A DNA stretch of 36,780 bases. Origin: a virus. A program made the translations under genes and the position numbers. The stretch is taken from positions 1 through 36,780 of the IMG/VR virus record IMGVR_UViG_3300027806_001456; one strand, written 5' to 3'. Shown piece by piece: positions 8,083-16,363 of the stretch (positions are counted from its first letter, which is position 1; each line of letters starts with the position of its first letter). Under the pieces are notes generated by a model, which saw nothing but the letters and a program-made list of their open reading frames with translations, searched no databases and was not told the origin of the DNA.

Positions 8083-8252
8083 GTTCGTGGTCTCCGTCGC
8101 GGGGTTCCGCCCCGCGTTGTGACACATGAAGCCATGACATCCGCGAACAGGCAAGGCAACCGCGCGAGGATTCGCCGTGAATCTGCCCTTTGTGGGCAAC
8201 TACGCGGAACATGTGGGCAAGTGGCGAAACTGCTTCGCGCGGGAGGTCCGCG
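8083..8252. promoter_or_regulatory. Divergent control region with paired 9-bp repeats
   Basis: This 170-base spacer separates the leftward small-gene block from the rightward packaging operon, so it should hold promoters for both. TGTGGGCAA occurs at 8191-8199 and again at 8212-8220, a start-to-start distance of 21 bases. That is two turns of the helix, as expected for tandem binding sites of a regulator. A hairpin CGCGGGG/CCCCGCG (8098-8104 and 8110-8116) lies just upstream of the ribosome site of the leftward gene. I could not assign -10/-35 boxes with confidence. Confidence 0.5.
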
Positions 8253-8492
8253 ATGACTCCCGAACACGCGCCTAGTTCCGAGCATGCACAGGGAATGTCC
8301 CGGCTCAACCCCGCCGCGCTGGGCGTCGCGGACGCCGCCCGCGTGCTGACGCGGATGGGGGGCAAGCCGGTCACCGAGGAGATGCTCCGCGCCGACATCG
8401 ACGCGGGCGCGCTAACCAACGCCAACGGCACCATCAACCTCGTGCACTACGCCGCGTGGCTCGTAAAGGAGATGTCTGCTGGTGGCGATTGA
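8253..8492 (+). CDS. Small HTH-like protein, candidate small terminase subunit
   Basis: A 79-residue protein beginning at ATG 8253, six bases after GGGAGG (8241-8246). The frame is open upstream to 8190, but there is no ribosome site there. Its fold looks like a small helix-turn-helix: a helix NPAALGVADAARVL, then a G-plus-E-x-x-L step, an AG turn and a final INLVHYAAWLV helix. The same pattern recurs at the N-terminus of the next protein, the large terminase. Placement directly before the large terminase and overlap with it by 11 bases suggest the DNA-recognition (small) terminase subunit. That role is inferred from position and pattern and is not proven. Confidence 0.7.
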   Translation: MTPEHAPSSEHAQGMSRLNPAALGVADAARVLTRMGGKPVTEEMLRADIDAGALTNANGTINLVHYAAWLVKEMSAGGD

Positions 8493-10767
8493 CCCGCGTC
8501 AACTCAAGCCCGGTGAGCTCGCGCGGCTGCTCAACAGCACGCCGCTTGGCGAGGTCATCAGCGAGCGGCAGCTCCACCGGCATCGCACGCGCGCGGGGTT
8601 CCGTGTCGCGGCAGACGGCGACGCGGGGAAGCTCGATCTCTTCCGCTACGTAGCGTGGCTGGTGACCACGCGGCACGAGGCGATCGCAGAGGCGGCGCGC
8701 ACGCCCGAGGGGCTCACGGGCTACGAGGCGATGAAGGAGCGGGCCCGGCTCCGCAACGCGATGCTCTCGCTCTCGGGGCGCGACATCGGCGACCTGCCAG
8801 CGGTCGCAGACCCCGCTCGGCGGGCGCGGGCCGCGAAGGACTTCCGGTACTTCTGCGAGACCTACTTCGGGCAGACCTTTCACCTCAAGTGGTCCGACGA
8901 CCACCTGAAGGTCATCGCCAAGATCGAGCAGGCGGTGCTCGAGGGCGGACTGTTTGCGATGGCGATGCCGCGCGGCTCGGGCAAGACCAGCCTGTGCGAG
9001 GTCGCGTGCCTGTGGGCGCTCCTCTACGGGCACCGCGAGTTCGTGGCGCTCATCGGCTCCGACGAAGAGCACGCGGCCGGGATGCTCGAGTCGATCAAGG
9101 CGGAACTGGAGAACAGCGAGATCCTCGGCGCGGACTTCCCGGAGGTCTGCCACCCGATCCGCTCGCTGGAGGGCATCCACCAGCGCGCCTCGGGCCAGCT
9201 CTACCAGGGCAAGCAGACGCACATCGGCTGGACGGCCCGCGAGATCGTGCTGCCGACCATGCCTGGCTCTGCAGCATCCGGGTCCATAATCCGTGTCGCT
9301 GGCATCACCGGCCGTATCCGCGGCATGAAGCACAAGCGAGTCGACGGGGTGAGCGTCCGTCCCTCGCTCGTGCTGATCGACGACCCGCAGACCGATGAGA
9401 GCGCCCGGTCGCCCTCGCAGTGCGCCAACCGCGAACGCATCCTCGCGGGTGCGATTCTCGGGCTTGCTGGACCCGGCAAGAAGATTGCCGGGCTCATGAC
9501 GCTGACGGTGGTCCGCCCCGACGACCTGGCCGATCGCATCCTCGACCGGGACAAGCACCCGCAGTGGCAGGGTGAGCGGACGAAGATGGTGTACTCGTTC
9601 CCGATGGCGGATCGGTTGTGGGCCGAGTACGCCCGTCTGCGGGCCGAAGGGCTCAAGGCTGACCGGGGTGGGGCTGAGGCGACCGCGTTCTACAAGGCGC
9701 ACCGTGCGGAGATGGACGCCGGCGCGGTGATCGCCTGGCCGGAGCGATTCAATCACGACGAACTGTCCGCGGTGCAGCACGCGATGAACCTGCGGCTGCA
9801 GAACGAGGCGGCGTTCTTCGCCGAGTACCAGAACGAGCCGCTCCCCGAGGTCGAAGTCGCTGACGACCTGCTCAGCGCTGACCAGATCGCGTCCAAGGTG
9901 AACGGCCACGCCCGCGGGCTGGTCCCGCTGGGCTGCTCGCACCTGACGATGTTCGTGGACGTGCAGGGCAAGGCCCTGTTCTACCTCGTGGCGGCGTGGG
10001 AGGACGACTTCACGGGGCATGTGATCGACTATGGCACGGAGCCGGACCAGAAGCAGGCGTACTTCACGCTCCGGGACATCAAGCGGACCCTCGGGACGGC
10101 GTCGGCCCGCGCTGGCGTCGAGGGGGCGATCTATGCCGGGCTCGAGCGACTCATCGACACGACCGTCGCCCGCGAGTGGCGGCGCGACGATGGGGCGATG
10201 GTGCGGATCGACCGCTGCCTGATCGATGCCAACTGGGGCTCGTCGACCGACGTCGTGTACCAGTTCTGCCGCCAGAGCCCGCATGCCAGCGTGCTGACCC
10301 CCAGCCACGGTCGGTACGTGGGCGCCAGCAGCCTGCCCTTCAGCGATTACAAGCGCAAGCGCGGCGAGCGGGTCGGGTTGAACTGGCGCGTCCCCGTGGT
10401 GACCGGCAAGCGAGCGGTGCGGCATGTGATCTTCGACACGAACTTCTGGAAATCGTTCGTGCACGCGCGGCTCGCCGTGCCGATGGGCGACCCGGGCGGG
10501 CTCTCCCTCTTCGGTCACAAGCCCGAGCACCACCGACTGCTTTCGGAGCACCTGACCAGCGAGTACCGCGTGCGGACCGAAGGCCGGGGACGCACGGTGG
10601 ACGAGTGGAAGCTCCGGGTCGAAGGGCTTGACAACCACTGGCTGGACGGCCTCGTGGGCTGCGCAGTTGCGGCGTCGATGGAGGGGGCGGTGCTGTTCGG
10701 CACGGACCAGAGACTGGTCGTCCGACCCCGGTTGAAGCTCTCGGCGATCCAAGGAGGGCGTCGCTGA
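8482..10767 (+). CDS. terL: Terminase large subunit with N-terminal HTH-like extension
   Basis: A 761-residue packaging motor that cuts concatemeric DNA and pumps it into the prohead using ATP. The ATPase domain shows Walker A PRGSGKT (163-169) and Walker B LIDDPQ with Asp 300/301. The C-terminal nuclease shows spaced acidic residues suited to the RNase H-like two-metal site: D493 in FVDVQGK, D582 in LIDANWG and D722 in WLDGL. The protein most resembles the gpA/TerL type. The first 60 or so residues are an extra HTH-like module resembling the upstream 79-residue protein. The start is GTG 8482, about ten bases after GGAG. At 761 residues it is long for a TerL, which the extension explains only partly. 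Confidence 0.92.
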   Translation: MAIDPRQLKPGELARLLNSTPLGEVISERQLHRHRTRAGFRVAADGDAGKLDLFRYVAWLVTTRHEAIAEAARTPEGLTGYEAMKERARLRNAMLSLSGRDIGDLPAVADPARRARAAKDFRYFCETYFGQTFHLKWSDDHLKVIAKIEQAVLEGGLFAMAMPRGSGKTSLCEVACLWALLYGHREFVALIGSDEEHAAGMLESIKAELENSEILGADFPEVCHPIRSLEGIHQRASGQLYQGKQTHIGWTAREIVLPTMPGSAASGSIIRVAGITGRIRGMKHKRVDGVSVRPSLVLIDDPQTDESARSPSQCANRERILAGAILGLAGPGKKIAGLMTLTVVRPDDLADRILDRDKHPQWQGERTKMVYSFPMADRLWAEYARLRAEGLKADRGGAEATAFYKAHRAEMDAGAVIAWPERFNHDELSAVQHAMNLRLQNEAAFFAEYQNEPLPEVEVADDLLSADQIASKVNGHARGLVPLGCSHLTMFVDVQGKALFYLVAAWEDDFTGHVIDYGTEPDQKQAYFTLRDIKRTLGTASARAGVEGAIYAGLERLIDTTVAREWRRDDGAMVRIDRCLIDANWGSSTDVVYQFCRQSPHASVLTPSHGRYVGASSLPFSDYKRKRGERVGLNWRVPVVTGKRAVRHVIFDTNFWKSFVHARLAVPMGDPGGLSLFGHKPEHHRLLSEHLTSEYRVRTEGRGRTVDEWKLRVEGLDNHWLDGLVGCAVAASMEGAVLFGTDQRLVVRPRLKLSAIQGGRR

Positions 10768-10979
10768 TGCCTCGCGTGAAGCAGCAAGCACTGTCGCTGG
10801 GGAGTGGCAAGGTCGGCCTCGTCTGCCGAGCCTGTGGTTGCCAGCACTTTCGCGTGGTGTACGTGAAGCATCGCCCCGACGGTGTTGTACTGCGCCGGCG
10901 GGAGTGTCGCCATTGCGGGAAGCGGACGTTGACTCGCGAGACGCAGGTCGGTGGTTTATCTATCAACCGATCCGCTTGA
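10767..10979 (+). CDS. Small zinc-ribbon protein
   Basis: A 70-residue protein with cysteine pairs CRAC (20-23) and CRHC (47-50) flanking a beta-rich core (FRVVYVK), an arrangement like the zinc ribbons of NrdR and the phage Ogr/Delta activators. It starts within the terminase stop (TGATG overlap), so translation is coupled. A DNA- or RNA-binding regulatory role is plausible, for example a late-gene activator or a packaging accessory factor, but the sequence does not settle it. Confidence 0.7.
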   Translation: MPRVKQQALSLGSGKVGLVCRACGCQHFRVVYVKHRPDGVVLRRRECRHCGKRTLTRETQVGGLSINRSA

Positions 10980-11022
10980 GCATTCGCCACTTTTGCTCCG
11001 GTTCGCGTAGATGGCCCTTAGA

Positions 11023-11038
11023 CGCGGCATGCGCCGCG
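11023..11038. other. Short hairpin before the 70-residue head gene
   Basis: CGCGGC (11023-11028) and GCCGCG (11033-11038) form a 6-bp stem over ATGC, in the only real gap (72 bases) of the head operon. GGAG at 11042-11045 serves the next gene. The hairpin may influence translation of that gene; the evidence is slight. Confidence 0.3.
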
Positions 11039-11051
11039 ACTCGGAGCGATC

Positions 11052-11264
11052 ATGCCGGACCCCACCCCCAATCTTGAGCAGGCGATCCGCGACAACGCGG
11101 CTGGTCCAGCCAAGGCAGCGGGTGATTCTGGCAGCGTGGAACAGCATCCGATCCCGCACCAGATCGAGGCGGATCGGTACCTGGCATCGAAGCAGGCGGC
11201 GAAGTCACCGTCGAAGGCGCTGCGCCTGACGCGGCTGATCCCACCTGGCGCGGAGGGCGGATGA
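11052..11264 (+). CDS. Small head protein between terminase and portal
   Basis: A 70-residue, hydrophilic protein rich in Ala, Pro and polar residues, with a central helix (IEADRYLASKQAAK). Position between large terminase and portal matches that of lambda gpW, the head-tail joining protein, but I see no convincing gpW sequence pattern. The start is ATG 11052 with GGAG upstream. Its stop overlaps the portal start (ATGA), so the two are translated together. A role in head assembly is inferred from order only. Confidence 0.7.
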   Translation: MPDPTPNLEQAIRDNAAGPAKAAGDSGSVEQHPIPHQIEADRYLASKQAAKSPSKALRLTRLIPPGAEGG

Positions 11265-12718
11265 TGCTCGGGCTGTTCCGATCCAAGCCGATGCCACCCA
11301 AGCCTCACACCCCCGCGAACGGCGGGCTCATTCGCCGATTGATTCGAGCGGGCTTCGATTCCGCCGTTACGAATGAAGCCAACCGCAAGCACTGGGTCAA
11401 CGCCGACGGTTTGAGTGCGGACGCTGCGGCGTCGCCCGAGGTGCGCCGCACGCTCCGAAACCGTGCGCGATACGAGACCGCAAACAACTCCTTCGCTAAA
11501 GGGATTGTGCTGACCCTCGCCAACGACGTGGTGGGCACAGGCCCGCGGCTGCAACTGCTCACTGAAGACGACGGCGGGAATGAGCGCGTCGAACAGGCGT
11601 TCATGGCGTGGACAAAGGCCGTTGGGCTACCGGAGAAGCTCCGCACCATGCGGGCATCCCGCGCGACCGACGGCGAAGTGTTTGCCGTCCTGAGCAGCAA
11701 TCCGCGCCTCGCAACGCCCGTAAAGCTCGATGTGCGCCTGATCGAAGCCGATCAGGTGTGCACGCCCGACCTGTCGCTCCTGGCTGACAGCGCCGTGGAC
11801 GGCATCGTCTTCGACGAGTTCGGCAACCCAGCCGAGTACCACGTTCTCAAAGGTCATCCCGGCGACACGCGCACCGGGCTCCTGGGGATCGAGTACGACC
11901 GGGTTCCCGCCGAGTCCGTGCTGCACTACTTCCGCGCCGACCGGCCCGGGCAGAGTCGTGGCATACCTGACATCACACCGGCGCTGCCGCTCTTCGCGCA
12001 GCTCCGCCGTTTCACTCTCGCGGTGCTCGGTGCGGCGGAGACCGCCGCCGACTTCGCGGGAATCCTCTACACCGACGCCCCCGCCAACGGAGAGGCCGAG
12101 AGTGTCGAACCGATGGACTCCATCGAGCTCGAGGCTCGATCGCTGCTGACTATGCCGGGCGGCTGGAAGATGGCGCAGGTGCAGGCTGAGCAGCCGAGCA
12201 CGACCTACGCCGAGTTCAAGCGGGAACTTCTCAATGAGATCGCACGGTGTCTGAACATGCCGTTCAACGTCGCGGCGTGCAACTCGTCGGGGTACAACTA
12301 CGCCAGCGGTCGCCTGGACCACCAGGTGTACTTCAAGAGCATCCGTGTCGAGCAGGAGCACCTCGCGTGCACGGTGCTCGACCGCCTTCTGAATGCGTGG
12401 CTCCGCGAGGCGGTGCTGAGTTCCGACCTTCTCCCGCTCGCGGTGCGCACGCTCGTCGCCACCGGGCAGAGCCTGCCGCACCAGTGGTTCTGGGACGGCA
12501 ACGAGCACGTCGATCCCGCCAAGGAGGCGACAGCGCAGGCGACGCGACTGGCGTCGCACACCACAACGTTGGCTGCCGAGTACGCAAAGCAGGGACGCGA
12601 TTGGGAGAACGAGCTCCGCCAGCGAGGCAAGGAGCTGTCGCTGATGAAGGAACTCGGGCTCGCGCAGGAGCAGACCGCTTCGCTCGCGCCCAACGGCAAG
12701 GAGGACGAGGATGCCTGA
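11261..12718 (+). CDS. Portal protein, lambda family
   Basis: A 485-residue protein that forms the dodecameric DNA entry and exit ring at one capsid vertex. The pattern is that of the lambda-type portal family: an early RARYETANNSFAKG segment, then ATDGEVFAVL, then IEADQVCTPD, then the YNYASGRLDHQVYFKSIRVE region late in the protein. Its length is usual for the family. It is preceded by a GGAG ribosome site and overlaps both the gene before it (ATGA) and the protease-capsid gene after it. The assignment is strongly supported by its place between terminase and protease/capsid. Confidence 0.9.
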   Translation: MMLGLFRSKPMPPKPHTPANGGLIRRLIRAGFDSAVTNEANRKHWVNADGLSADAAASPEVRRTLRNRARYETANNSFAKGIVLTLANDVVGTGPRLQLLTEDDGGNERVEQAFMAWTKAVGLPEKLRTMRASRATDGEVFAVLSSNPRLATPVKLDVRLIEADQVCTPDLSLLADSAVDGIVFDEFGNPAEYHVLKGHPGDTRTGLLGIEYDRVPAESVLHYFRADRPGQSRGIPDITPALPLFAQLRRFTLAVLGAAETAADFAGILYTDAPANGEAESVEPMDSIELEARSLLTMPGGWKMAQVQAEQPSTTYAEFKRELLNEIARCLNMPFNVAACNSSGYNYASGRLDHQVYFKSIRVEQEHLACTVLDRLLNAWLREAVLSSDLLPLAVRTLVATGQSLPHQWFWDGNEHVDPAKEATAQATRLASHTTTLAAEYAKQGRDWENELRQRGKELSLMKELGLAQEQTASLAPNGKEDEDA

Positions 12719-14822
12719 CCGCACCCTGAATCTCTGCGCGCCCGTCGAGGGCTGGATCGAGGCCGCGCCCCCGACAGGCGACGGGCAGGCCCCGAGTCTC
12801 CGCCGCTTCTCGATGGTGGCGTACACCGGCGGCCCAATGGTCATCGCCGGATGGCCGCACCCCGTGGTCGTGGATCTCGCGGGGATGCAGGTCGCAGGGG
12901 GCGGGCTCAAGAGCCGCCCGATTCTCAAGGACCACAACCGGTCGCTCATCGTCGGGCATACCGACGCGGTCAGGATTGAGGGTGCGCAGCTTCTGGTCTC
13001 CGGAGTCATCTCCGGAGCGGGCCCGGTGGCACGCGAGATCGTGGACAGCAGCCGCAACGGGTTCCCGTGGCAGGCGTCGCTTGGAGCGGTTGCCGGGCAG
13101 ATGGAGTACGTGCACAAGGGCAAGAAGGCCTCGGCCAACGGCCGCGAGTTCGAGGGTCCGGTGCTCATCGCGCGCAAGAGCACCCTGGGCGAGGTGAGCT
13201 TCGTGGCTCTGGGCGCGGACGACAACACGAGCGCAGCTGTGGCCGCCGGGGCGGTTCCGCCCCGACAACCAGTCAAGGAGGACGGCATGACGTTCGAGCA
13301 GTGGCTTGAGGCCAAGGGCTTTGACCCCGCATCCCTCACCGAAACCCAGAAGATCAGTCTCGAGGCCATGTTCGATGCCGAGCGCACGAGTGGCACGCCT
13401 GCACCCGGCGACGGAGCGGGCGAGAACACGGACGTGATCGCCCGCCTTCGCGCCGAAACCGTGGCCGAGACGAAGCGCATCGCCGAGATCCGGCGCATCT
13501 GCGCGGGCGGGGCGACTGGCGGCAACAAGCACGCCGAGATCGAGGTCCAGGCGATCGCCGAAGGGTGGGATGCTCCAACAACCGAACTCGCGGTGCTCCG
13601 CGCCGAGCGCCCGGCCCTGGCGTTGGGTGGAGTCCGCCGTGACGCGGACCCTGCTCACGCCGGGCGTGCGATGGAGGCGGCGCTCTGCCTGTCGGCGGGC
13701 ATCCCCGAGGAGACCGTCGGCAAGTGGTATGACCAGCGAACCATGAACGCCGCGCTGTCGGGCAGGCTTCGCAACGCTGGCCTGCACAGCCTGCTGTCGT
13801 ACGCCGTTGAGGCCGCGGGCGGTTCTTTCCGCTCGTACCACGTGGACAACGAGTTCATCCAGTCGGCCTTCGAGGCCAACACGGTTCTGCGCCGGCGGGA
13901 GCGGGAGATCCGAGCATCCAGCGGATTCACGACCATCTCGCTGTCGGGCATCCTCTCGAACGTCGCCAACAAGACCATGCTCGCGGCCTACACCGCCGTC
14001 GAGAGTGTCGTGAGCACGTTCTGTGCCGAGACCGATGTGGGTGACTTCAAGGAGGTGACCCGCTACCGGCTCACGGGCACGGGGGTGTTCGAGAAGGTCG
14101 GTCCCGACGGCGAACTCAAGCACGCCGGTCTGTCGGAGCAGGCGTACTCGAACAAGGTCGAGACGTACGGCAAGATGTTCGCGCTGAACCGGCAGATGAT
14201 CATCAACGACGACCTGGGGGCGTTCCTCCAGATCCCGCGCATCATCGGTCGCATGTCTGCGCTCAAGCGCGAAGAGGCGGTGTTCGAGCTGCTCCTGGCG
14301 AACCCCGCGAACTTCTTCAGTGTCGGCAACAAGAACTTCATCTCGGGCGCAGCCACCAACCTGAGCATCGACTCTCTCACGCAGGCCGAGCAGGCGTTCC
14401 TGGATCAGACGGACGCGGACGGCAAGCCCATCCTGCTCATGCCGTCCGTGCTCCTTGTGCCGTCTGCGCTCAAGGTCACCGCGCAAGTGCTGATGACCGA
14501 GACGCGGATCAACGAGACGACCACGGCGGACAAGGGCAAGCCCGCGGTGAACCCGCACGCGGGCAAGTGGAAGCCGGTTGCGAGCCCGTACCTCAATGCT
14601 CAGGGCTTGGCCGGGGGCAGCGCGAAGGCGTGGTACCTGTTTGCCAACCCGGCGGACGTTGCCGCGATCGAGATCGCGTACCTGCGCGGCAAGCGCACGC
14701 CCACCATCGAGAGCGGCGATGCCGACTTCAACCAGCTCGGGATGCAGTGGCGCGGTTACTTCGACTTCGGCGTCGCCATGCAGGACTCCCGTGCTGCCGT
14801 CAAGAGCAAGGGTGAGGCGTAA
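12711..14822 (+). CDS. Prohead protease fused to major capsid protein
   Basis: A 703-residue fusion. Residues 1-190 look like a prohead serine protease: a conserved His in LKDHNRSL (H75), a second His in IVGHTD (H83), and the likely nucleophile Ser123 in PWQASLGAV. Residues 193-290 are charged and helical, like a scaffolding (delta) region. The rest resembles a Mu gpT-like major capsid protein, with segments such as FALNRQMIINDDLGAF and the final MQWRGYFDFGVAM. A near-perfect ribosome site, AAGGAGG at 13275-13281, precedes an in-frame ATG at 13287 (Met193), so the scaffold-capsid part can also be made separately and in excess. The protease would then mature the shell by removing the scaffold segment. 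The fusion is evident in sequence; the two-product model is inference. Confidence 0.88.
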   Translation: MPDRTLNLCAPVEGWIEAAPPTGDGQAPSLRRFSMVAYTGGPMVIAGWPHPVVVDLAGMQVAGGGLKSRPILKDHNRSLIVGHTDAVRIEGAQLLVSGVISGAGPVAREIVDSSRNGFPWQASLGAVAGQMEYVHKGKKASANGREFEGPVLIARKSTLGEVSFVALGADDNTSAAVAAGAVPPRQPVKEDGMTFEQWLEAKGFDPASLTETQKISLEAMFDAERTSGTPAPGDGAGENTDVIARLRAETVAETKRIAEIRRICAGGATGGNKHAEIEVQAIAEGWDAPTTELAVLRAERPALALGGVRRDADPAHAGRAMEAALCLSAGIPEETVGKWYDQRTMNAALSGRLRNAGLHSLLSYAVEAAGGSFRSYHVDNEFIQSAFEANTVLRRREREIRASSGFTTISLSGILSNVANKTMLAAYTAVESVVSTFCAETDVGDFKEVTRYRLTGTGVFEKVGPDGELKHAGLSEQAYSNKVETYGKMFALNRQMIINDDLGAFLQIPRIIGRMSALKREEAVFELLLANPANFFSVGNKNFISGAATNLSIDSLTQAEQAFLDQTDADGKPILLMPSVLLVPSALKVTAQVLMTETRINETTTADKGKPAVNPHAGKWKPVASPYLNAQGLAGGSAKAWYLFANPADVAAIEIAYLRGKRTPTIESGDADFNQLGMQWRGYFDFGVAMQDSRAAVKSKGEA
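13275..13289 (+). promoter_or_regulatory. Internal ribosome site and start for the capsid protein
   Basis: AAGGAGG (13275-13281) stands five bases before ATG 13287, in the same frame as the protease-capsid gene. It begins just where the protease domain ends, so it would yield a 511-residue scaffold-plus-capsid product. This resembles the nested scaffold genes within phage protease genes such as lambda C/Nu3, except that here the capsid protein itself follows in the same frame. Confidence 0.7.
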
Positions 14823-14896
14823 TGCCGGAGCAGGTCGAGTTCGAAGGCGGGATCGGGATCGAGCCAGGCGGAGAGCCCGGCACAGGAGGTTCATTC

Positions 14897-15235
14897 ATGC
14901 CAGCGAAGTTCATTCAGGATGGTGCAGCGCTCGATTACACCCCGGGAGCGGACACGCCCGCGGGCACGATCGTGGTGCAGAGCGAGATGGTCGGCGTCAC
15001 GCGAGTAGACCTCAAGGCGGGCCAACTCGGCTCGCTGGCGGTCACCGGCGTCTTCGAGTTCCCCAAGGCTCTCGGCGCGGGAAGCGCCATTCCCATCGGG
15101 ACTCTGACGTACTGGGACGCGGGGGCCCAGGTTGCCACCAAGAACGCAGCGGCCGGTGCCAACAAGCTGATCGGCAAGTGCATCAAGGCCACCGTCGACG
15201 CGGACACGGTCGTCCGCGTGCGCCTCTCGCAGTGA
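14897..15235 (+). CDS. DUF2190-type capsid decoration protein
   Basis: A 112-residue beta-rich protein with the feel of the DUF2190 family: FIQDGAALDYTPGAD near the start, then GTLTYWDAGAQVATKNAA and a final VRVRLSQ strand. Members of this family sit directly after major capsid genes and stabilise or decorate the shell. The frame opens at an ATG at 14822 that overlaps the capsid stop, but that leader is Gly/Glu-rich and unlike the family. ATG 14897 has a perfect AGGAGGT (14884-14890) six bases upstream, so I prefer it. The upstream ATG may serve coupling or give a longer form. Confidence 0.8.
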   Translation: MPAKFIQDGAALDYTPGADTPAGTIVVQSEMVGVTRVDLKAGQLGSLAVTGVFEFPKALGAGSAIPIGTLTYWDAGAQVATKNAAAGANKLIGKCIKATVDADTVVRVRLSQ

Positions 15236-15247
15236 TCGGAGGCACCC

Positions 15248-15628
15248 ATGGACGACTTGCTCGATCGCGGGGCGGCGTTCCTCGATGCCCAGCGGCACCA
15301 GCACCTCTCCCACCCGGTCCTCTACCGGCGTGGCACGGACGAGAAGGAAGTCCAGGCCACCATCGGCAAGACCGAGTTCGAGCAGGCCGACGACGCCGGG
15401 CTGATCCACCGCGTGGAGTCGCGGGACTTCCTCGTGCGGACGGGGGACCTGGATCTGGGCGCTGGCCCGATCCTTCCTCGGGCGGGCGATCAGTTGCGCG
15501 AGACGGTTGGGTTGAGTGTGTTCGTGTACGAGGTCAACGCCCCCGGTGGACAGCCGCCGTGGCGCTATAGCGACCCGTACCGCAGGGTCCTTCGGATTCA
15601 CACAAAGCACATCGGCACGGAGACGTGA
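15248..15628 (+). CDS. Putative head-completion / connector protein
   Basis: A 126-residue protein with no certain family match. It has a helical start and a beta-rich remainder (SRDFLVRTGDLDLG, then LSVFVYEVNA, then YRRVLRIHTK) ending in a strand, similar in outline to small head-tail connector or stopper proteins. ATG 15248 is preceded by GGAGG. It lies after the decoration protein and before the tail completion genes, where adaptor or stopper proteins are encoded. Its stop overlaps the next start (TGATG). Confidence 0.65.
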   Translation: MDDLLDRGAAFLDAQRHQHLSHPVLYRRGTDEKEVQATIGKTEFEQADDAGLIHRVESRDFLVRTGDLDLGAGPILPRAGDQLRETVGLSVFVYEVNAPGGQPPWRYSDPYRRVLRIHTKHIGTET

Positions 15629-15933
15629 TGGCAGATGCCCACACCAACTCGAACGGACAGAATGGCACCGCACGCTGGGCCGGCGTGGTCGTCACCGTCG
15701 TGCTCGCGGCGGGCGCGATGACCATCCAGTGGGGCGTGGTGACCACCAAGCTCCAGCAGGTGGAGAAGCGGCTCGACGAGTTCATCGGCGAGGCCCGCAG
15801 CATCCGCGCTCAGTACGCCGAGATGGAACGCAAGATCTGGTTCCTTGAGGGCAAACTCTCCGGGCTGACCTCCAACGCGCCTCGCCAGACGATGCCGAGC
15901 ACCGGCTCGCCGCTGATCGGAGGTGGACCGTGA
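15628..15933 (+). CDS. Single-pass membrane protein with coiled coil
   Basis: A 101-residue protein with one predicted membrane segment (WAGVVVTVVLAAGAMTI, about residues 17-35), followed by a helical, coiled-coil-like stretch (LQQVEKRLDEFIGEAR, then AEMERKIWFLEGKL) and a Pro-rich tail. The N-terminus is polar. Topology and size would suit a holin-like or other membrane protein made from a late operon. No endolysin gene is next to it, so a lysis role is unsupported. It starts within the stop of the gene before it and overlaps the next start (GTGA). Confidence 0.65.
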   Translation: MADAHTNSNGQNGTARWAGVVVTVVLAAGAMTIQWGVVTTKLQQVEKRLDEFIGEARSIRAQYAEMERKIWFLEGKLSGLTSNAPRQTMPSTGSPLIGGGP

Positions 15934-16361
15934 GCACGATCGCCGCCCTCGCCGACGCCGTGGCCGCGCACGTGAGCGCGGGATCCTTCGGGCAGCCGGT
16001 CACGGCGGTCCGGATGTTCCAACCCGCGTTCACGCTGGAGGACCTCAAGGACCTCCGCGTGTCGGTCGTGCCGCGCACGGTGCAGAGGACGCCGGTGACC
16101 CGCGACAGTCTAGCCGTCGAGTACGTCATCGACGTGGGCGTGCAGAAGAAGCTTCCCGCCGATGGAGCGGACGCCGCGATCGACGAGCTGCTTTCGCTGG
16201 TCGAGGCGATCGCAGTTCACCTGCGATTCAAACGGCTGGAAGGCTTTCCCGACGCGGCTTGGGTCGGGATCAACAACGAGCCGGTGGTGTCGAGCGAATC
16301 GCTCGAACAGCACCGAGTGTTCACGAGCGTGCTCAGCGTCACCTACCGGGAGCGGACGTAG
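15930..16361 (+). CDS. Putative tail terminator / tail completion protein
   Basis: A 143-residue alpha/beta protein. The layout (an N-terminal helix TIAALADAVAAHV, a strand region containing VSVVPRTV, a helix AAIDELLSLVEAIA, and a final VFTSVLSVTYRER strand) resembles tail terminator or minor tail completion proteins that cap the tail tube. It lies two genes before the tail tube gene, where that function is normally encoded. The start is GTG 15930 with GGAGG upstream. Family assignment is by outline and position. Confidence 0.65.
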   Translation: MSTIAALADAVAAHVSAGSFGQPVTAVRMFQPAFTLEDLKDLRVSVVPRTVQRTPVTRDSLAVEYVIDVGVQKKLPADGADAAIDELLSLVEAIAVHLRFKRLEGFPDAAWVGINNEPVVSSESLEQHRVFTSVLSVTYRERT

Positions 16362-16363
16362 CC

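Noticed and set aside
4612-8256. Very long plus-strand open frame (over 1200 codons)
   Set aside because: It is Arg/Ala/Gly-rich without motifs, runs across the methyltransferase and the minus-strand genes, and comes from stop-codon scarcity in GC-rich DNA.
12333-14894. Long minus-strand open frame opposite the portal and capsid genes
   Set aside because: It is antisense to clearly coding genes, has biased composition and lacks any recognisable domain or ribosome site.
14822-14896. Separate small gene or true start upstream of the DUF2190 protein
   Set aside because: The Gly/Glu-rich leader lacks a strong ribosome site, whereas AGGAGGT precedes ATG 14897; a longer form remains possible but is less likely.
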